Made by a program: the position numbers and the translations under genes. A DNA stretch of 64,000 nt, from assembly GCA_016845105.1 (NCBI GenBank), contig JAERTF010000147.1, positions 36,007-100,006 of the forward strand, in the 5' to 3' direction. Under the pieces are notes generated by a model. It worked only from the letters and a program-made list of their open reading frames with translations. It was not told the DNA's origin and did no database searches. Of this stretch, positions 48,364 through 57,464 are shown in pieces; the first letter of the stretch is position 1; the number at the start of each line of letters is the position of its first letter. This DNA comes from Bacteroidota bacterium. GTDB lineage: Bacteria; Bacteroidota; Bacteroidia; Bacteroidales; F082.

Positions 48364-48391
48364 GCTTCACAAAAATAAGAACTTTTAATCA

Positions 48392-49225
48392 ATGGATAAG
48401 GAAAAAGTAATAATCAGATTAAGTACACAGATTGATACTCTAAAAGCACATATTAACAGGCTCAAGCGCGAAGGATATAAAGTACATTCATTGGATGTTG
48501 ATATGCTTAGGCAGAAAACAATAGAGTTCTATGAACAAGTTTTTGAACTTGAAGAGCTATTTGAAGATAAAAATGAAGCTCCTGTAAAAAAGACCCCAGT
48601 TGTTGAGCAGGATCTTGTTAAGGAAATATCAGAAGATGTGGTAATTGTTGAACCAAAAAAAGAAGATATTCCTGTAGAGATTAATAACCCCGAGGCAATT
48701 GATGAAACACAGCCCGAAGTAGAAGAGCCAACTCCTGAACCACTTAAATTTGAGCCTAAAAAAGATCATAAAGAAAAAATTGTTGAAGAAATTCCTGAAC
48801 CCAAAATAGAAGAAAGCAAAAAAGAATCGAATGAAAATACTACAGAAGTAAAAAAAGAAGAAAAAGAGGTCATCAAAGAAACACCAAAACAAACAACCTA
48901 TGATTTATTTTCAGAGGGTATAGATAATAATGTAGTTGAAAAATATACCACTAGTGATGAGCAAAGTATTGCTGAAAAGATGCAAAAATCGCATATTTCA
49001 AATATACGTGAAGCCATTGGTATAAACGAAAAGTTTTTGTTTATCAATGAACTGTTTAATGGCGATATGGGAAGGTATAACAAGATACTTGATGATATAA
49101 ACGATCTGCCAACCAGGCATGGCGTTGAAACTTACCTTTTTGAATTAAAGATACAGTTTCAATGGGCCGATGACAATGAAGCTTACCTAAAGCTGAAAGA
49201 GCTTATGGAAAGAAAATTTTCATAA
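48392..49225 (+). CDS. Conserved-type hypothetical protein with acidic linker
   Basis: 277 aa, soluble. The first about 55 residues form a coiled coil (RLSTQIDTLKAHINRLKREG). A low-complexity Glu/Lys/Pro-rich linker covers about 65-180. A C-terminal globular domain (about 190-277) reads REAIGINEKFLFINELFNG to RHGVETYLFELKIQF. I recall similar proteins in Bacteroidota but no function. The linker length is probably variable between species. It stands between tdk and a methyltransferase, with a small gap each side. Confidence 0.7.
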   Translation: MDKEKVIIRLSTQIDTLKAHINRLKREGYKVHSLDVDMLRQKTIEFYEQVFELEELFEDKNEAPVKKTPVVEQDLVKEISEDVVIVEPKKEDIPVEINNPEAIDETQPEVEEPTPEPLKFEPKKDHKEKIVEEIPEPKIEESKKESNENTTEVKKEEKEVIKETPKQTTYDLFSEGIDNNVVEKYTTSDEQSIAEKMQKSHISNIREAIGINEKFLFINELFNGDMGRYNKILDDINDLPTRHGVETYLFELKIQFQWADDNEAYLKLKELMERKFS

Positions 49226-49289
49226 ACCACAAAGCCATTGGAAATAAACCGACACAGGCAAAACATACTACTCAACAACTAAATTAACC

Positions 49290-50012
49290 ATGGGTTTCTA
49301 TAGCCGTATATCAAAATATTACAACAATATTTTTCCACTAAATAAAGCTCAAATATCATTTGTGAAAATGTGCATGGATGCTACAACAACACCAACCAAA
49401 ATTCTTGACATTGGGTGTGGAACTGGTAATCTATCTATTGAATTATCCAATGATTTTACACAAGTTGTTGGCATTGACACCAATGAAGAGATGTTGGAAA
49501 TTGCAAGATTCAATGTTGAGGGCAAAAGTACAGATTTCAAAAATATAAGCATGATGGATATTGACAATGCTTATAAGGCAAGGAGTTTTGATGTGGTACT
49601 CTGTTTTGGTAATACAATAGTTCATTTGCATGACTTAAATGAAATAGAATTGTTTTTTAAGAAAACTAAACAACTACTCATCCCCGGGGGCAAATTTTTA
49701 TTTCAATTGATTAATTACGATAATGTGCTCGACAATAATCTAAAGGGTCTTCCTACAATAGAGAATGAAATAATCAAGTTTCAACGGAATTATTCAGTAG
49801 ATGAAAAGGGCTTAATTAACTTCTCAACAAGTCTCACGATAAAGGAAAATAATGAGGTGCTCGAAAGCAATGTAAAACTCTATCCAATTCGCAAGCATCA
49901 AATTGAAGGAGCTTTAAAAAAATCTGGTTTTGAAAATATTATCGTGTTTAGCTCCTTTAAAAAAGACCCATATAAGCCTGTAAGCTTGCCCTTGGTTTAT
50001 GAGTGTTATTGA
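49290..50012 (+). CDS. Class I SAM-dependent methyltransferase
   Basis: 240 aa. The SAM-binding motif ILDIGCGTGNLSIEL and the acidic strand 2 end VVGIDTNEEMLEIA are clear. The middle segment SFDVVLCFGNTIVHL and PGGKFLFQLINYDNV complete the Rossmann fold. The substrate cannot be told from sequence. It lies immediately upstream of the tRNA-Sec region but is separated by a promoter box, so it is not clearly part of the selenium locus. Confidence 0.9.
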   Translation: MGFYSRISKYYNNIFPLNKAQISFVKMCMDATTTPTKILDIGCGTGNLSIELSNDFTQVVGIDTNEEMLEIARFNVEGKSTDFKNISMMDIDNAYKARSFDVVLCFGNTIVHLHDLNEIELFFKKTKQLLIPGGKFLFQLINYDNVLDNNLKGLPTIENEIIKFQRNYSVDEKGLINFSTSLTIKENNEVLESNVKLYPIRKHQIEGALKKSGFENIIVFSSFKKDPYKPVSLPLVYECY

Positions 50013-50124
50013 TACAAACAATGTAATTCAAACTCAAAATAATTGAGATGGAACAACCGGTATAGTTTATTTGTTGTCCTATTGTACGGATGAAGATCTT
50101 TTAAATAGTATCCATTTCAAATAC

Positions 50125-50132
50125 TATATTTG
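50125..50132 (+). promoter_or_regulatory. Candidate -7 box for the tRNA-Sec/selA/selB transcript
   Basis: TATATTTG fits TAnnTTTG and ends 14 bases before the tRNA. The same octamer appears upstream of the selenoprotein gene at 53723, so both parts of the selenium block have matching promoter boxes. Confidence 0.55.
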
Positions 50133-50146
50133 TTTGCGATTAAATA

Positions 50147-50240
50147 CAGAGGGGACGGAACTGGTGTTCCACCTGGTCTTCAAAACCAGTAGCAGGCGGA
50201 TAACACCGGCTGTGGCAGGTTCGATTCCTGCCCCCTCTGC
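50147..50240 (+). tRNA. selC: tRNA-Sec (anticodon UCA)
   Basis: The structure folds by eye. An 8-bp acceptor stem (CAGAGGGG at 50147-50154 with CCCCTCTG at 50232-50239) is followed by a D arm GGAAC-TGGT-GTTCC and an anticodon arm CTGGT-CTTCAAA-ACCAG with TCA at 50180-50182. A long variable arm follows (CAG-CGG stem with CCG-CTG), then the T arm GCAGG-TTCGATT-CCTGC. Acceptor 8 bp plus T stem 5 bp and a long extra arm are the marks of bacterial tRNA-Sec. Position 1 appears to be C paired with G, and the following base is C. CCA is not encoded. This tRNA inserts selenocysteine at UGA codons. Confidence 0.95.
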
Positions 50241-50273
50241 TTTCTTTTGATTATATTGAACTAGTTTATTATT

Positions 50274-51677
50274 GTGGAAGAATTGAGGAAAATACCTGGT
50301 GTTGACACCCTTTTAAACCATATTGAGATTAAGAATCTCATACCCAAAAGCAATATGGAACTGGTTAAATATTGTATCAGACATGTTATTAAAGAGTTAA
50401 AGCTGGAAATTAAAAAGGGGTCAAAACTCCCAGAGCAAGAGATTATAATAGGCCGAATTACCAAAATGCATAGTGACCTAAGTCAAAAACACCTCAGGAG
50501 AGTAATAAATGCTACCGGTATAATCAACCATACAAATTTGGGACGAGTCCCTTTTTCACAAGCGATGCTTAGGGAAGTAATGGATAGCTTAGTTGGATAT
50601 AATAATCTGGAATTTGACCTTGATACCGGTAAACGTGGATCGCGTAATTCTCATACTACTGATATACTGAAGTACCTGACCGGTGCCGAAGATGTATTGG
50701 TTGTTAATAACAATGCAGCAGCAATAATGCTTATACTAAGAGCATTCGCAAAAAACAAAGAAGTAATTGTTTCAAGGGGCGAACTAATTGAAATAGGAGG
50801 ATCATTTCGTATACCTGATATACTTGCTGCTTCGGATTGTATTATGGTTGAGGTCGGAACAACTAACAAAACCAAAGTCTCTGATTATCAAAATGCAATT
50901 AACAGGGAAACAGCTATACTGCTTAAAGCCCACCGATCTAATTATACAATACAGGGCTTTACTGAAGAAGTAACTTTAAAGGAGCTTGTCACCATTGGTA
51001 AAAAACATAGTATACCAGTTGTTTATGATATGGGTTCGGGATTATTAAAACAAACTGCTTTCGTTGGGTTTAAAAATGAACCCGATGTTCAACAGTGCTT
51101 AAAATCAGGGATTGATTTGGTATGCTTTAGTGGAGATAAATTATTGGGAGGACCCCAGGCAGGTGTTATTGCAGGGAAAAAGAAACTCATAGCAATGCTG
51201 AAAAAAGATCCAATGTTACGTGCTTTGCGAGTTGATAAGATTAACACTGCTTTTTTGGAAACCATATGCTCCTATTATGTTAATTATGATGAGCTGGTAA
51301 GTAAAAACCTCTTGTTTCGTACCCTTGTTCAAACTCCAAAGGAGCTAGAACAAAAGGCGTTTGATATTCAGCATAGGTTAATGAAATCGGGTATCGACAC
51401 AAAAATTCAAGCCAACAAAGGACAGTTTGGGGGTGGTGCTTTACCCGGCGAAGAAATAGATAGTTTTGCTCTTTGTTTGTCGTTTGAAAAAGGCTCAAAC
51501 AAGCAGCGTTCGGGTTTGGCAAAAAAAATGCATAGTGCATTGCTTAAGCAGTATATTCCTTTATTGAGCATACTTAAAAAAGGGAAGATATATTTTGATG
51601 TTCTAACATTGGTTGAAGAAGATAACGACACCATAGCCAGAATAATAAGCCTTACCTATCGTAATTTAATTTATTAA
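50274..51677 (+). CDS. selA: L-seryl-tRNA(Sec) selenium transferase
   Basis: 467 aa, as expected for SelA. I used the GTG at 50274 because the N-terminal family motif LRKIPGVDTLLNH lies right after it. The pyridoxal phosphate lysine is in LVCFSGDKLLGGPQAGVI. GRVPFSQAMLREV and VYDMGSGLL are also typical. SelA converts Ser-tRNA-Sec to Sec-tRNA-Sec using selenophosphate. It is 33 bases downstream of the tRNA with no terminator between them, and its stop shares one base with the selB start. Confidence 0.97.
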   Translation: MEELRKIPGVDTLLNHIEIKNLIPKSNMELVKYCIRHVIKELKLEIKKGSKLPEQEIIIGRITKMHSDLSQKHLRRVINATGIINHTNLGRVPFSQAMLREVMDSLVGYNNLEFDLDTGKRGSRNSHTTDILKYLTGAEDVLVVNNNAAAIMLILRAFAKNKEVIVSRGELIEIGGSFRIPDILAASDCIMVEVGTTNKTKVSDYQNAINRETAILLKAHRSNYTIQGFTEEVTLKELVTIGKKHSIPVVYDMGSGLLKQTAFVGFKNEPDVQQCLKSGIDLVCFSGDKLLGGPQAGVIAGKKKLIAMLKKDPMLRALRVDKINTAFLETICSYYVNYDELVSKNLLFRTLVQTPKELEQKAFDIQHRLMKSGIDTKIQANKGQFGGGALPGEEIDSFALCLSFEKGSNKQRSGLAKKMHSALLKQYIPLLSILKKGKIYFDVLTLVEEDNDTIARIISLTYRNLIY

Positions 51678-53635
51678 TGCAACATATAATTATAGGTACT
51701 GCCGGACATGTTGATCATGGTAAAACAGCCCTTATAAAGGCCCTTACTAATATCGATTGTGATACTCATAAGGAAGAAAAGCAAAGGGGTATAACCATAA
51801 ATCTTGGATTCTCACACCTTGTACTACCCTCGGGTGATTCGCTGGGGATTATTGATGTTCCAGGCCACAAAGACTTTATTAAAACCATGGTGGCAGGAGC
51901 CTTTGGTATCGATATAGTATTATTGGTAATTGCTGCTGATAGCGGAATAATGCCTCAAACCAAGGAGCACATAAACATAATAGAAACTCTAGGAGTAAAA
52001 AAGGGAATTGTTGTACTAAATAAGGCTGATTTGGTTGATGAAGAAACACTTGAGCTTGCCGAATTGGAGGTAGCTGAATATCTCGAAGGGTCGGTGTTTG
52101 AGTCTGCTCCAATTGTAGCCGTATCATCACAAACACAAAAGGGAATTGAGCTATTAATTACTGAAATAGAGAAGCTTATAGCAGAACTGGATGATCGCAA
52201 GACCAGTGATGTTTTTAGAATGTACATCGATAGGATTTTTACTGTTAGTGGAGTGGGTTGTGTTGTAACCGGATCGGTACTTGGTGGAATATTAAAAACC
52301 GGAACAACCCTTTATCTGGGTCCGGATTTAAATAAGAAGCTTAAAGTTAGAACCATTGAGCGGCATGGCGAAACTGTTGGCGAAGTACAGGGTGGCGATC
52401 GAGCTGCTCTTAATCTTACCGGATTAAAAATTAATGAATATTCTAGAGGAATGCTATTATCAAATAAGATCCTCGATAGTACACAGCTAATTGATGCACA
52501 AATAAATATGTTTACAGACGAGCATATTCTTGACATATGGTCGACAGTAATTTTTTATTCAGGCACATTTGAATGCTCGGCTAAAATGCATTTACTCGAT
52601 AAAGATCAACTGGTAAAAGGCGAAATAGCCTTTGCACAATTGCACCTCGACAAATCTGCTAGCCTGGTTGCAAACGATAAGTTTATTATCCGTAACTCAT
52701 CAAACACAATTAGTTTGGGTGGTGGCGAAGTTTTGGATATAGCTCCATTACATCATCGAAAAAGAACAGCAAAACTGATTGGCAACCTTAATAACCTTGC
52801 CAATGCTATTATTCATAGTAACAAACTGTTTGATGTTATAGATTATGAAGTTCAGAAAAAAGCAAAGCCTGTTTTTATAGGTGATCTTGCTGAACAATAT
52901 GGTAGGCCTGAATCGGTTATAATGGAGGAGATTAGCAACCACAATAAAGGAACAATTCATATTTGTAACAATGATGACAAGGTTGTAATTATTAATGATG
53001 AATTTCATAGAAAGTATTATGCTCAGATACTAGAAATACTTAAGCATCATCATCTGATTAATTATCTACTTGAAGAAGGTTTAGAAACAACCGATTTTAT
53101 TGGTAAAGTTAGTATCAGAGAAAAGGAATTGGCCAGACTTTATATCGAATCGCTGGTTGATCAAATGTTGACTGATGGTGTAATTAAAAGGGTTGGAAGT
53201 AGTTTATCGATTAAAAATCATCAAGTTAAAGTGGATGCCAAAAGCAAAGAAATACTGGATTGGCTAAAAAAGGATATATATAATTATGGCAGGCATACCC
53301 CGTTGATGTCTGAAGTTGAAAAAACAGCAGTTGGTAAGAATGTAAGCAAGGAACAGGTGAAAATGTACCTGAAGTACCTTGTGAATACGAAGGAATTGTA
53401 TTTTTCTGAAGGTGAATATATTCATCATGAGCATGTTCGTGAAGTGGAACAAATTCTACTTAAAGAATTGGTTAAGCGAGGACAGGGTATTAATGAGAAA
53501 GATTTTCGATTATTGGTTAACAGTTCAAAAAACTTTGTTAAAACAGTTACTCGCATATACTTACAATTGGGATATGTTCGTCAAGATGGTTATTATATCA
53601 GAATTACAAAAGAGGGTGAAAAACAAGTAAAGTAA
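51677..53635 (+). CDS. selB: Selenocysteine-specific elongation factor
   Basis: 652 aa. GTPase motifs in order: GTAGHVDHGKT (G1), EKQRGITINLGF (G2), DVPGHKDFIK (G3) and NKADLVD (G4). EF-Tu-like domains 2 and 3 follow to about residue 390, and the C-terminal part carries winged-helix repeats that bind the SECIS hairpin. Its length is a little over that of E. coli SelB (about 614). It delivers Sec-tRNA-Sec to UGA codons marked by SECIS hairpins. ATG overlaps the selA stop by one base, showing translational coupling. Confidence 0.97.
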   Translation: MQHIIIGTAGHVDHGKTALIKALTNIDCDTHKEEKQRGITINLGFSHLVLPSGDSLGIIDVPGHKDFIKTMVAGAFGIDIVLLVIAADSGIMPQTKEHINIIETLGVKKGIVVLNKADLVDEETLELAELEVAEYLEGSVFESAPIVAVSSQTQKGIELLITEIEKLIAELDDRKTSDVFRMYIDRIFTVSGVGCVVTGSVLGGILKTGTTLYLGPDLNKKLKVRTIERHGETVGEVQGGDRAALNLTGLKINEYSRGMLLSNKILDSTQLIDAQINMFTDEHILDIWSTVIFYSGTFECSAKMHLLDKDQLVKGEIAFAQLHLDKSASLVANDKFIIRNSSNTISLGGGEVLDIAPLHHRKRTAKLIGNLNNLANAIIHSNKLFDVIDYEVQKKAKPVFIGDLAEQYGRPESVIMEEISNHNKGTIHICNNDDKVVIINDEFHRKYYAQILEILKHHHLINYLLEEGLETTDFIGKVSIREKELARLYIESLVDQMLTDGVIKRVGSSLSIKNHQVKVDAKSKEILDWLKKDIYNYGRHTPLMSEVEKTAVGKNVSKEQVKMYLKYLVNTKELYFSEGEYIHHEHVREVEQILLKELVKRGQGINEKDFRLLVNSSKNFVKTVTRIYLQLGYVRQDGYYIRITKEGEKQVK

Positions 53636-53722
53636 ACCTGGATAATCCAACTATTTTTAGGTTTAGGCTGTCTATTGTTAGATACAGTTAACTAGATAAA
53701 AACATTTTCATCAAAAAAATAA

Positions 53723-53730
53723 TATATTTG
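53723..53730 (+). promoter_or_regulatory. Candidate -7 box for the selenoprotein gene
   Basis: TATATTTG fits TAnnTTTG and lies 31 bases before the ATG at 53762. It implies that the selenoprotein has its own promoter, separate from selAB. Between 53636 and 53722 no strong terminator is visible. Confidence 0.55.
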
Positions 53731-53761
53731 TAAGTTAGTATAAATCTTAAATTTAAACTTT

Positions 53762-55009
53762 ATGAAAAGAATCCTACTCTTTGTTGGTTTGTTTATGGCT
53801 ACAATTGGCTATTCTCAAACAAATCTCACCACTGCTGTAGATTTTACAGCAACCGACTTCAATGGGAACGAATTTAATTTATTCGAAATCCTTGATGGAG
53901 GACAGCACGTGTTGATTGACTTTTTTGGCACCACATGACCTAGTTGTACAAGCACCGTTCCTTATTTAAGCGAGGCTTACGAACAATTTGGCTGTGGTAC
54001 AGCTGATTTATATGTTATTGCAGTTTCTGGTTATGGAAACGATACCGATGCCGCCTGCATTTCATACTGGGAAACACATGACTTGGTTTTCCGCGGAATT
54101 AGTAAAGATGGTGGAGCCCATCCTATTTGCAGTACATATGGGATTGGAGCATACCCAACCTATATTCTCATAGCACCAGATTATGAGATTGTGGTACAAG
54201 ATATATGGCCGGTTAATAATGCTACAACATTTACTAATATTTTTACCAATAATGGCCTTTCACCAGCAACATGTTATCCTTTAGCTGCAGTTTTTGATGC
54301 TGATGATGCTGAACCATGTGAAGGAAGTATGGTTGGTTTCAACGATATGTCGGAAGGTGTACCTATTACATGGAACTGGACATTTGAGGGTGGAAATCCT
54401 GCTACCTCAACCGAGGAAAACCCAACTGTTACTTATGACAATGTGGGTGTATATGATGTTGAGTTAACAGTTCATGATGGTGTTACTACCGTTACTGAGA
54501 CAATGGAAAATTATATTTCTGTTTCGGAATTTCCAAACACAACTTTAGATCCATTTGACATAGCATGTATTCAGTGGGAAGAGCTGGAGCTTACCGGTGG
54601 TTTACCTGCAGGTGGGGTTTATAGTGGTGATTTTGTTGAAGATGGTATTTTCCATCCAGCAACAGCTGGTGTTGGCGACCATGTTATACAATATTCTTAT
54701 ATAAACGATGAGGGCTGTGAGGCCAGTGCCGAAGAAACCCTTACTGTAGATGGCTGTGTTGGTCTTGTTGAGAGATCAAAAGATGGCATAAAAATATATC
54801 CAAATCCAGCTACAGAATTGGTTAATCTAACTTCAGAGAATAACATAATAAATGTTCAGGTATACAATAATATCGGACAACTTGTTATGGAGCAGAAAGT
54901 TGATGGAAACTCATGTCAGCTACATATTTCTGACCTAGAGTCTGGAATTTATTCCATAAGAATTGGAACAGAAAACAAGAATATAATGAAACAACTTGTT
55001 ATCGAGTAG
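53762..55009 (+). CDS. T9SS-exported thioredoxin-like selenoprotein with in-frame UGA (Sec59)
   Basis: 415 aa if UGA at 53936-53938 is decoded as selenocysteine. ATG 53762 begins a signal peptide (MKRILLFVGLFMATIGYSQ). The thioredoxin/TlpA-like fold follows (about 22-165): VLIDFFGTT-U-PSC-TSTVPYL, with Sec59 and Cys62 forming a UxxC redox motif and the cis-proline region GAYPTYIL at about 129-136. Residues about 177-250 are a PKD-like domain (WNWTFEGGNPATSTEENPTV), and the end (about 340-415) is a type A T9SS sorting domain (IYPNPATELVNL, GIYSIRIGTE). Without recoding it would stop after 58 residues. A TTG at 54083 could be mistaken for the start. It sits 126 bases after selB. Function is probably a surface or extracellular oxidoreductase or peroxidase, and the substrate is unknown. 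Confidence 0.93.
53957..53984 (+). promoter_or_regulatory. Candidate bacterial SECIS hairpin
   Basis: TAAGC (53967-53971) pairs with GCTTA (53975-53979) around a GAG loop, and GTTC (53957-53960) pairs with GAAC (53981-53984) below an asymmetric internal loop. The loop starts 33 nt after the UGA, inside the 16-37 nt window described for bacterial SECIS elements, and its first base is G as those rules require. The two helices are short, so I regard this as a plausible rather than a proven element. SelB recognition would depend on this loop. Confidence 0.6.
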
Positions 55010-55029
55010 TTTTAAATAAAGTAATATGA

Positions 55030-55057
55030 GGCTGTTCCGTTTGGGACAGCCTTTTTT
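55030..55057 (+). terminator. Intrinsic terminator after the selenoprotein gene
   Basis: GGCTGTTCC (55030-55038) pairs with GGGACAGCC (55043-55051), with one G-U pair, around a GTTT loop. A run of six T follows (55052-55057). It lies 20 bases after the stop codon and closes the selenium block. The convergent rnr gene ends at 55090. Confidence 0.85.
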
Positions 55058-55089
55058 GTTTTTCAGAAGGGTTGAAATTGTTATTCGTA

Positions 55090-57240
55090 TTAATCTATAA
55101 TCGCAAAATCAAGTTGCCGTTTTTCCATGTCAACATCCTTAACAAGCACATTAACCTTATCACCAAGGCGATATATATTACCTGATTGTCGCCCTATAAT
55201 CCTATAATTATCTTCATCAAGATAGTAATAGTCATCTTTAAGCTCATTAAAACGAATTAAACCTTCACTTTTTGAAACAACTAATTGCACAAATATTCCC
55301 CATTTGCTTACACCTGAAATAACACCATCAAATACCTTTCCTTTTTTATCCAGAAGAAATTCCACTTGCTTGTATTTTATTGAATCACGCTCGGCCTGTG
55401 TTGCTCTTTTTTCCATCTCCGAAGAGTGTTTACACATCTCTTCATATACATCTTTATTTGCCGATTTTCCACCTTCAAGGTATTTTTCAAGTAGTCGGTG
55501 TACCATTAGGTCGGGGTAGCGTCTTATGGGTGAAGTAAAGTGTGTATAAAAAGGGAATGCAAGCCCATAATGACCAATGTTGTCGGTTGAATAAATTGCT
55601 TTTGCCATTGTTCGTACGGCTATGGTTTCAATCATTGTTTCTTCACCTTTACCGTGTATTTTTTCAAATAAATTGTTGTAAGAAGAGGCAAGTGTTTGAC
55701 GTGAGCTAACATTTAAATTATAACCAAGCTTCTTAAGAAACTGAACAAAAGTATTTAGTTTTTCGGGGTTTGGTTCATCATGTATTCTGTATACAAATGT
55801 CTTAGGTTGCTTGTTTTCCTTTTGCTTACCAATTTTTTCGGCCACACGTTTATTTGCCAGTAGCATAAATTCTTCAACAAGATGATTTGCTTCTTTTTGT
55901 TCTTTAATATATGTCTCTATTGGCTTTCCTTTTTCGTCGAGTTTAAACTTTACTTCTTCTGAATTGAAATTAATGGAGCCATTGTTAAAACGTTTTTTCC
56001 GAAGCAGTGTAGCTAGAGCGTGCAGTATATTAATTTCTTCCGAGTATTCCCCCGCTCCCGATTCTATGATTTCCTGTGCTTCTTCATAGGTAAAGCGTCG
56101 GTCGGAATTTATAATTGTTTTACCAAACCATTGTTCCAGTACTTCAGCTTTGTTGTTCATAATAAACACCGCCGAAAATGTTAGTTTATCTTCATTGGGA
56201 CGAAGGGAACAAACCTGATTTGAAAGTACTTCAGGAAGCATTGGAATAACCCTATCGACAAGGTAAATTGATGTTGCACGTTTAAGTGCTTCATCGTCTA
56301 GGGCAGTTCCGGGAGTTACATAATGGCTAACATCAGCAATGTGAATCCCAACTTCATAGTTTCCGCTTTCAAGCTTCACCAAAGATATTGCATCATCAAA
56401 ATCCTTGGCATCAAGGGGGTCGATGGTAAGGGTCCATGTTTTTCTAAAATCTCTTCGTTTTTTAATCTCCGAGGAAGATATTTTTGTTGGTATTCTATCA
56501 GCATCTTTTTCAACATCTACTGGGAATGACAATGGGAAATCATAATCGGCAAGGATTGATTTCATTTCCACATCGTTATTTCCGGGTGTGCCAAGCACCT
56601 CGGTTATTTCACCAAAGGGGTTGTTTGAATGTTCGGGCCATTCGGTTATTTTAACAATAACCTTTTGTCCGTTTAATGCCTTGTTTGTTTTATTAATTGG
56701 CACAAAAATATCATATGGCATCGATTGGTTATCGGCTATAACAAAGCCAAAGTTTTTGCTCATTTCCAGCACTCCAACATAGGTGTCTTTCGTTCTTTCC
56801 AGCACTTCAACAATCTGGCCTTCTGGCTTATGACCCTTTCGCTTTGGAAAAATTAACACTTTTACCTTATCTTCATGTAGCGAATGACCAAGGTTATTTG
56901 TGGCAATATAAACATCTTCACCACCATCTTCAGGAATTATATATGCTTTTTTTGTTTTGAGCATATCCACAGTTCCTACGATGTGTTTCTTTATACTTGA
57001 AAGCTCCTGAACTTTTTCAGGGTTAAGCATATACTTCCCTCTTTTTATCTCATTAAGGCTTTCGTTTTGTACAAGTTCGTCAATAATTTTTAAGAGTAAA
57101 TCACGGCCGGCCTTATCCTTTAATCCTATTAAATGGCCAACTTGTTTGTAGTTATATGCTTTAAATGGGTTTTCTGTAAATATACTAAGTATGATTCCGG
57201 TAAGCGCACTTACTGGTCTTTTTGTTTTTTTCTTTTTCAT
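55090..57240 (-). CDS. rnr: Ribonuclease R (VacB/RNase II family exoribonuclease)
   Basis: 716 aa. An N-terminal winged-helix or helical segment (about 1-60) is followed by cold-shock domains (about 65-215), and the RNB core contains TIDPLDAKDFDDAIS with the catalytic Asp cluster. Later motifs are HIADVSHYVTPG, VYRIHDEPNPEKLNTF and HFTSPIRRYPDLMVHR. The C-terminal S1 domain is seen in FDGVISGVSKWGIFVQL. RNase R degrades structured RNA from the 3' end. Length and order are normal. Confidence 0.96.
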   Translation of the reverse strand: MKKKKTKRPVSALTGIILSIFTENPFKAYNYKQVGHLIGLKDKAGRDLLLKIIDELVQNESLNEIKRGKYMLNPEKVQELSSIKKHIVGTVDMLKTKKAYIIPEDGGEDVYIATNNLGHSLHEDKVKVLIFPKRKGHKPEGQIVEVLERTKDTYVGVLEMSKNFGFVIADNQSMPYDIFVPINKTNKALNGQKVIVKITEWPEHSNNPFGEITEVLGTPGNNDVEMKSILADYDFPLSFPVDVEKDADRIPTKISSSEIKKRRDFRKTWTLTIDPLDAKDFDDAISLVKLESGNYEVGIHIADVSHYVTPGTALDDEALKRATSIYLVDRVIPMLPEVLSNQVCSLRPNEDKLTFSAVFIMNNKAEVLEQWFGKTIINSDRRFTYEEAQEIIESGAGEYSEEINILHALATLLRKKRFNNGSINFNSEEVKFKLDEKGKPIETYIKEQKEANHLVEEFMLLANKRVAEKIGKQKENKQPKTFVYRIHDEPNPEKLNTFVQFLKKLGYNLNVSSRQTLASSYNNLFEKIHGKGEETMIETIAVRTMAKAIYSTDNIGHYGLAFPFYTHFTSPIRRYPDLMVHRLLEKYLEGGKSANKDVYEEMCKHSSEMEKRATQAERDSIKYKQVEFLLDKKGKVFDGVISGVSKWGIFVQLVVSKSEGLIRFNELKDDYYYLDEDNYRIIGRQSGNIYRLGDKVNVLVKDVDMEKRQLDFAIID

Positions 57241-57464
57241 TTTTAAAATTTAATTGCTTGTAGTTAGGTTATAACAATAGCCTTACCACAAGACTGTTCT
57301 TGTGTTCAATTTTGTTTGTTAGTTGTATGATAATTTTGGGTAGCGTGGTAAGTAGTTTCAATTATTTGGCAAAAGTAGTAATAAAAACTAAATGCTGTGG
57401 CCAATAAATTTTATATATTTACTTATGGAAATTACATGATGCTTTAAAAGTGATAAAATCATAG

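Noticed and set aside
48629..48892. Repetitive stretch in the gene at 48392 as a CRISPR or tandem repeat
   Set aside because: It is Glu/Lys/Pro low complexity inside a coding frame, without regular repeat-spacer units.
54083..55009. Short gene starting at TTG 54083
   Set aside because: It lacks the signal peptide and the first half of the thioredoxin fold. The frame continues upstream to ATG 53762 through the UGA.
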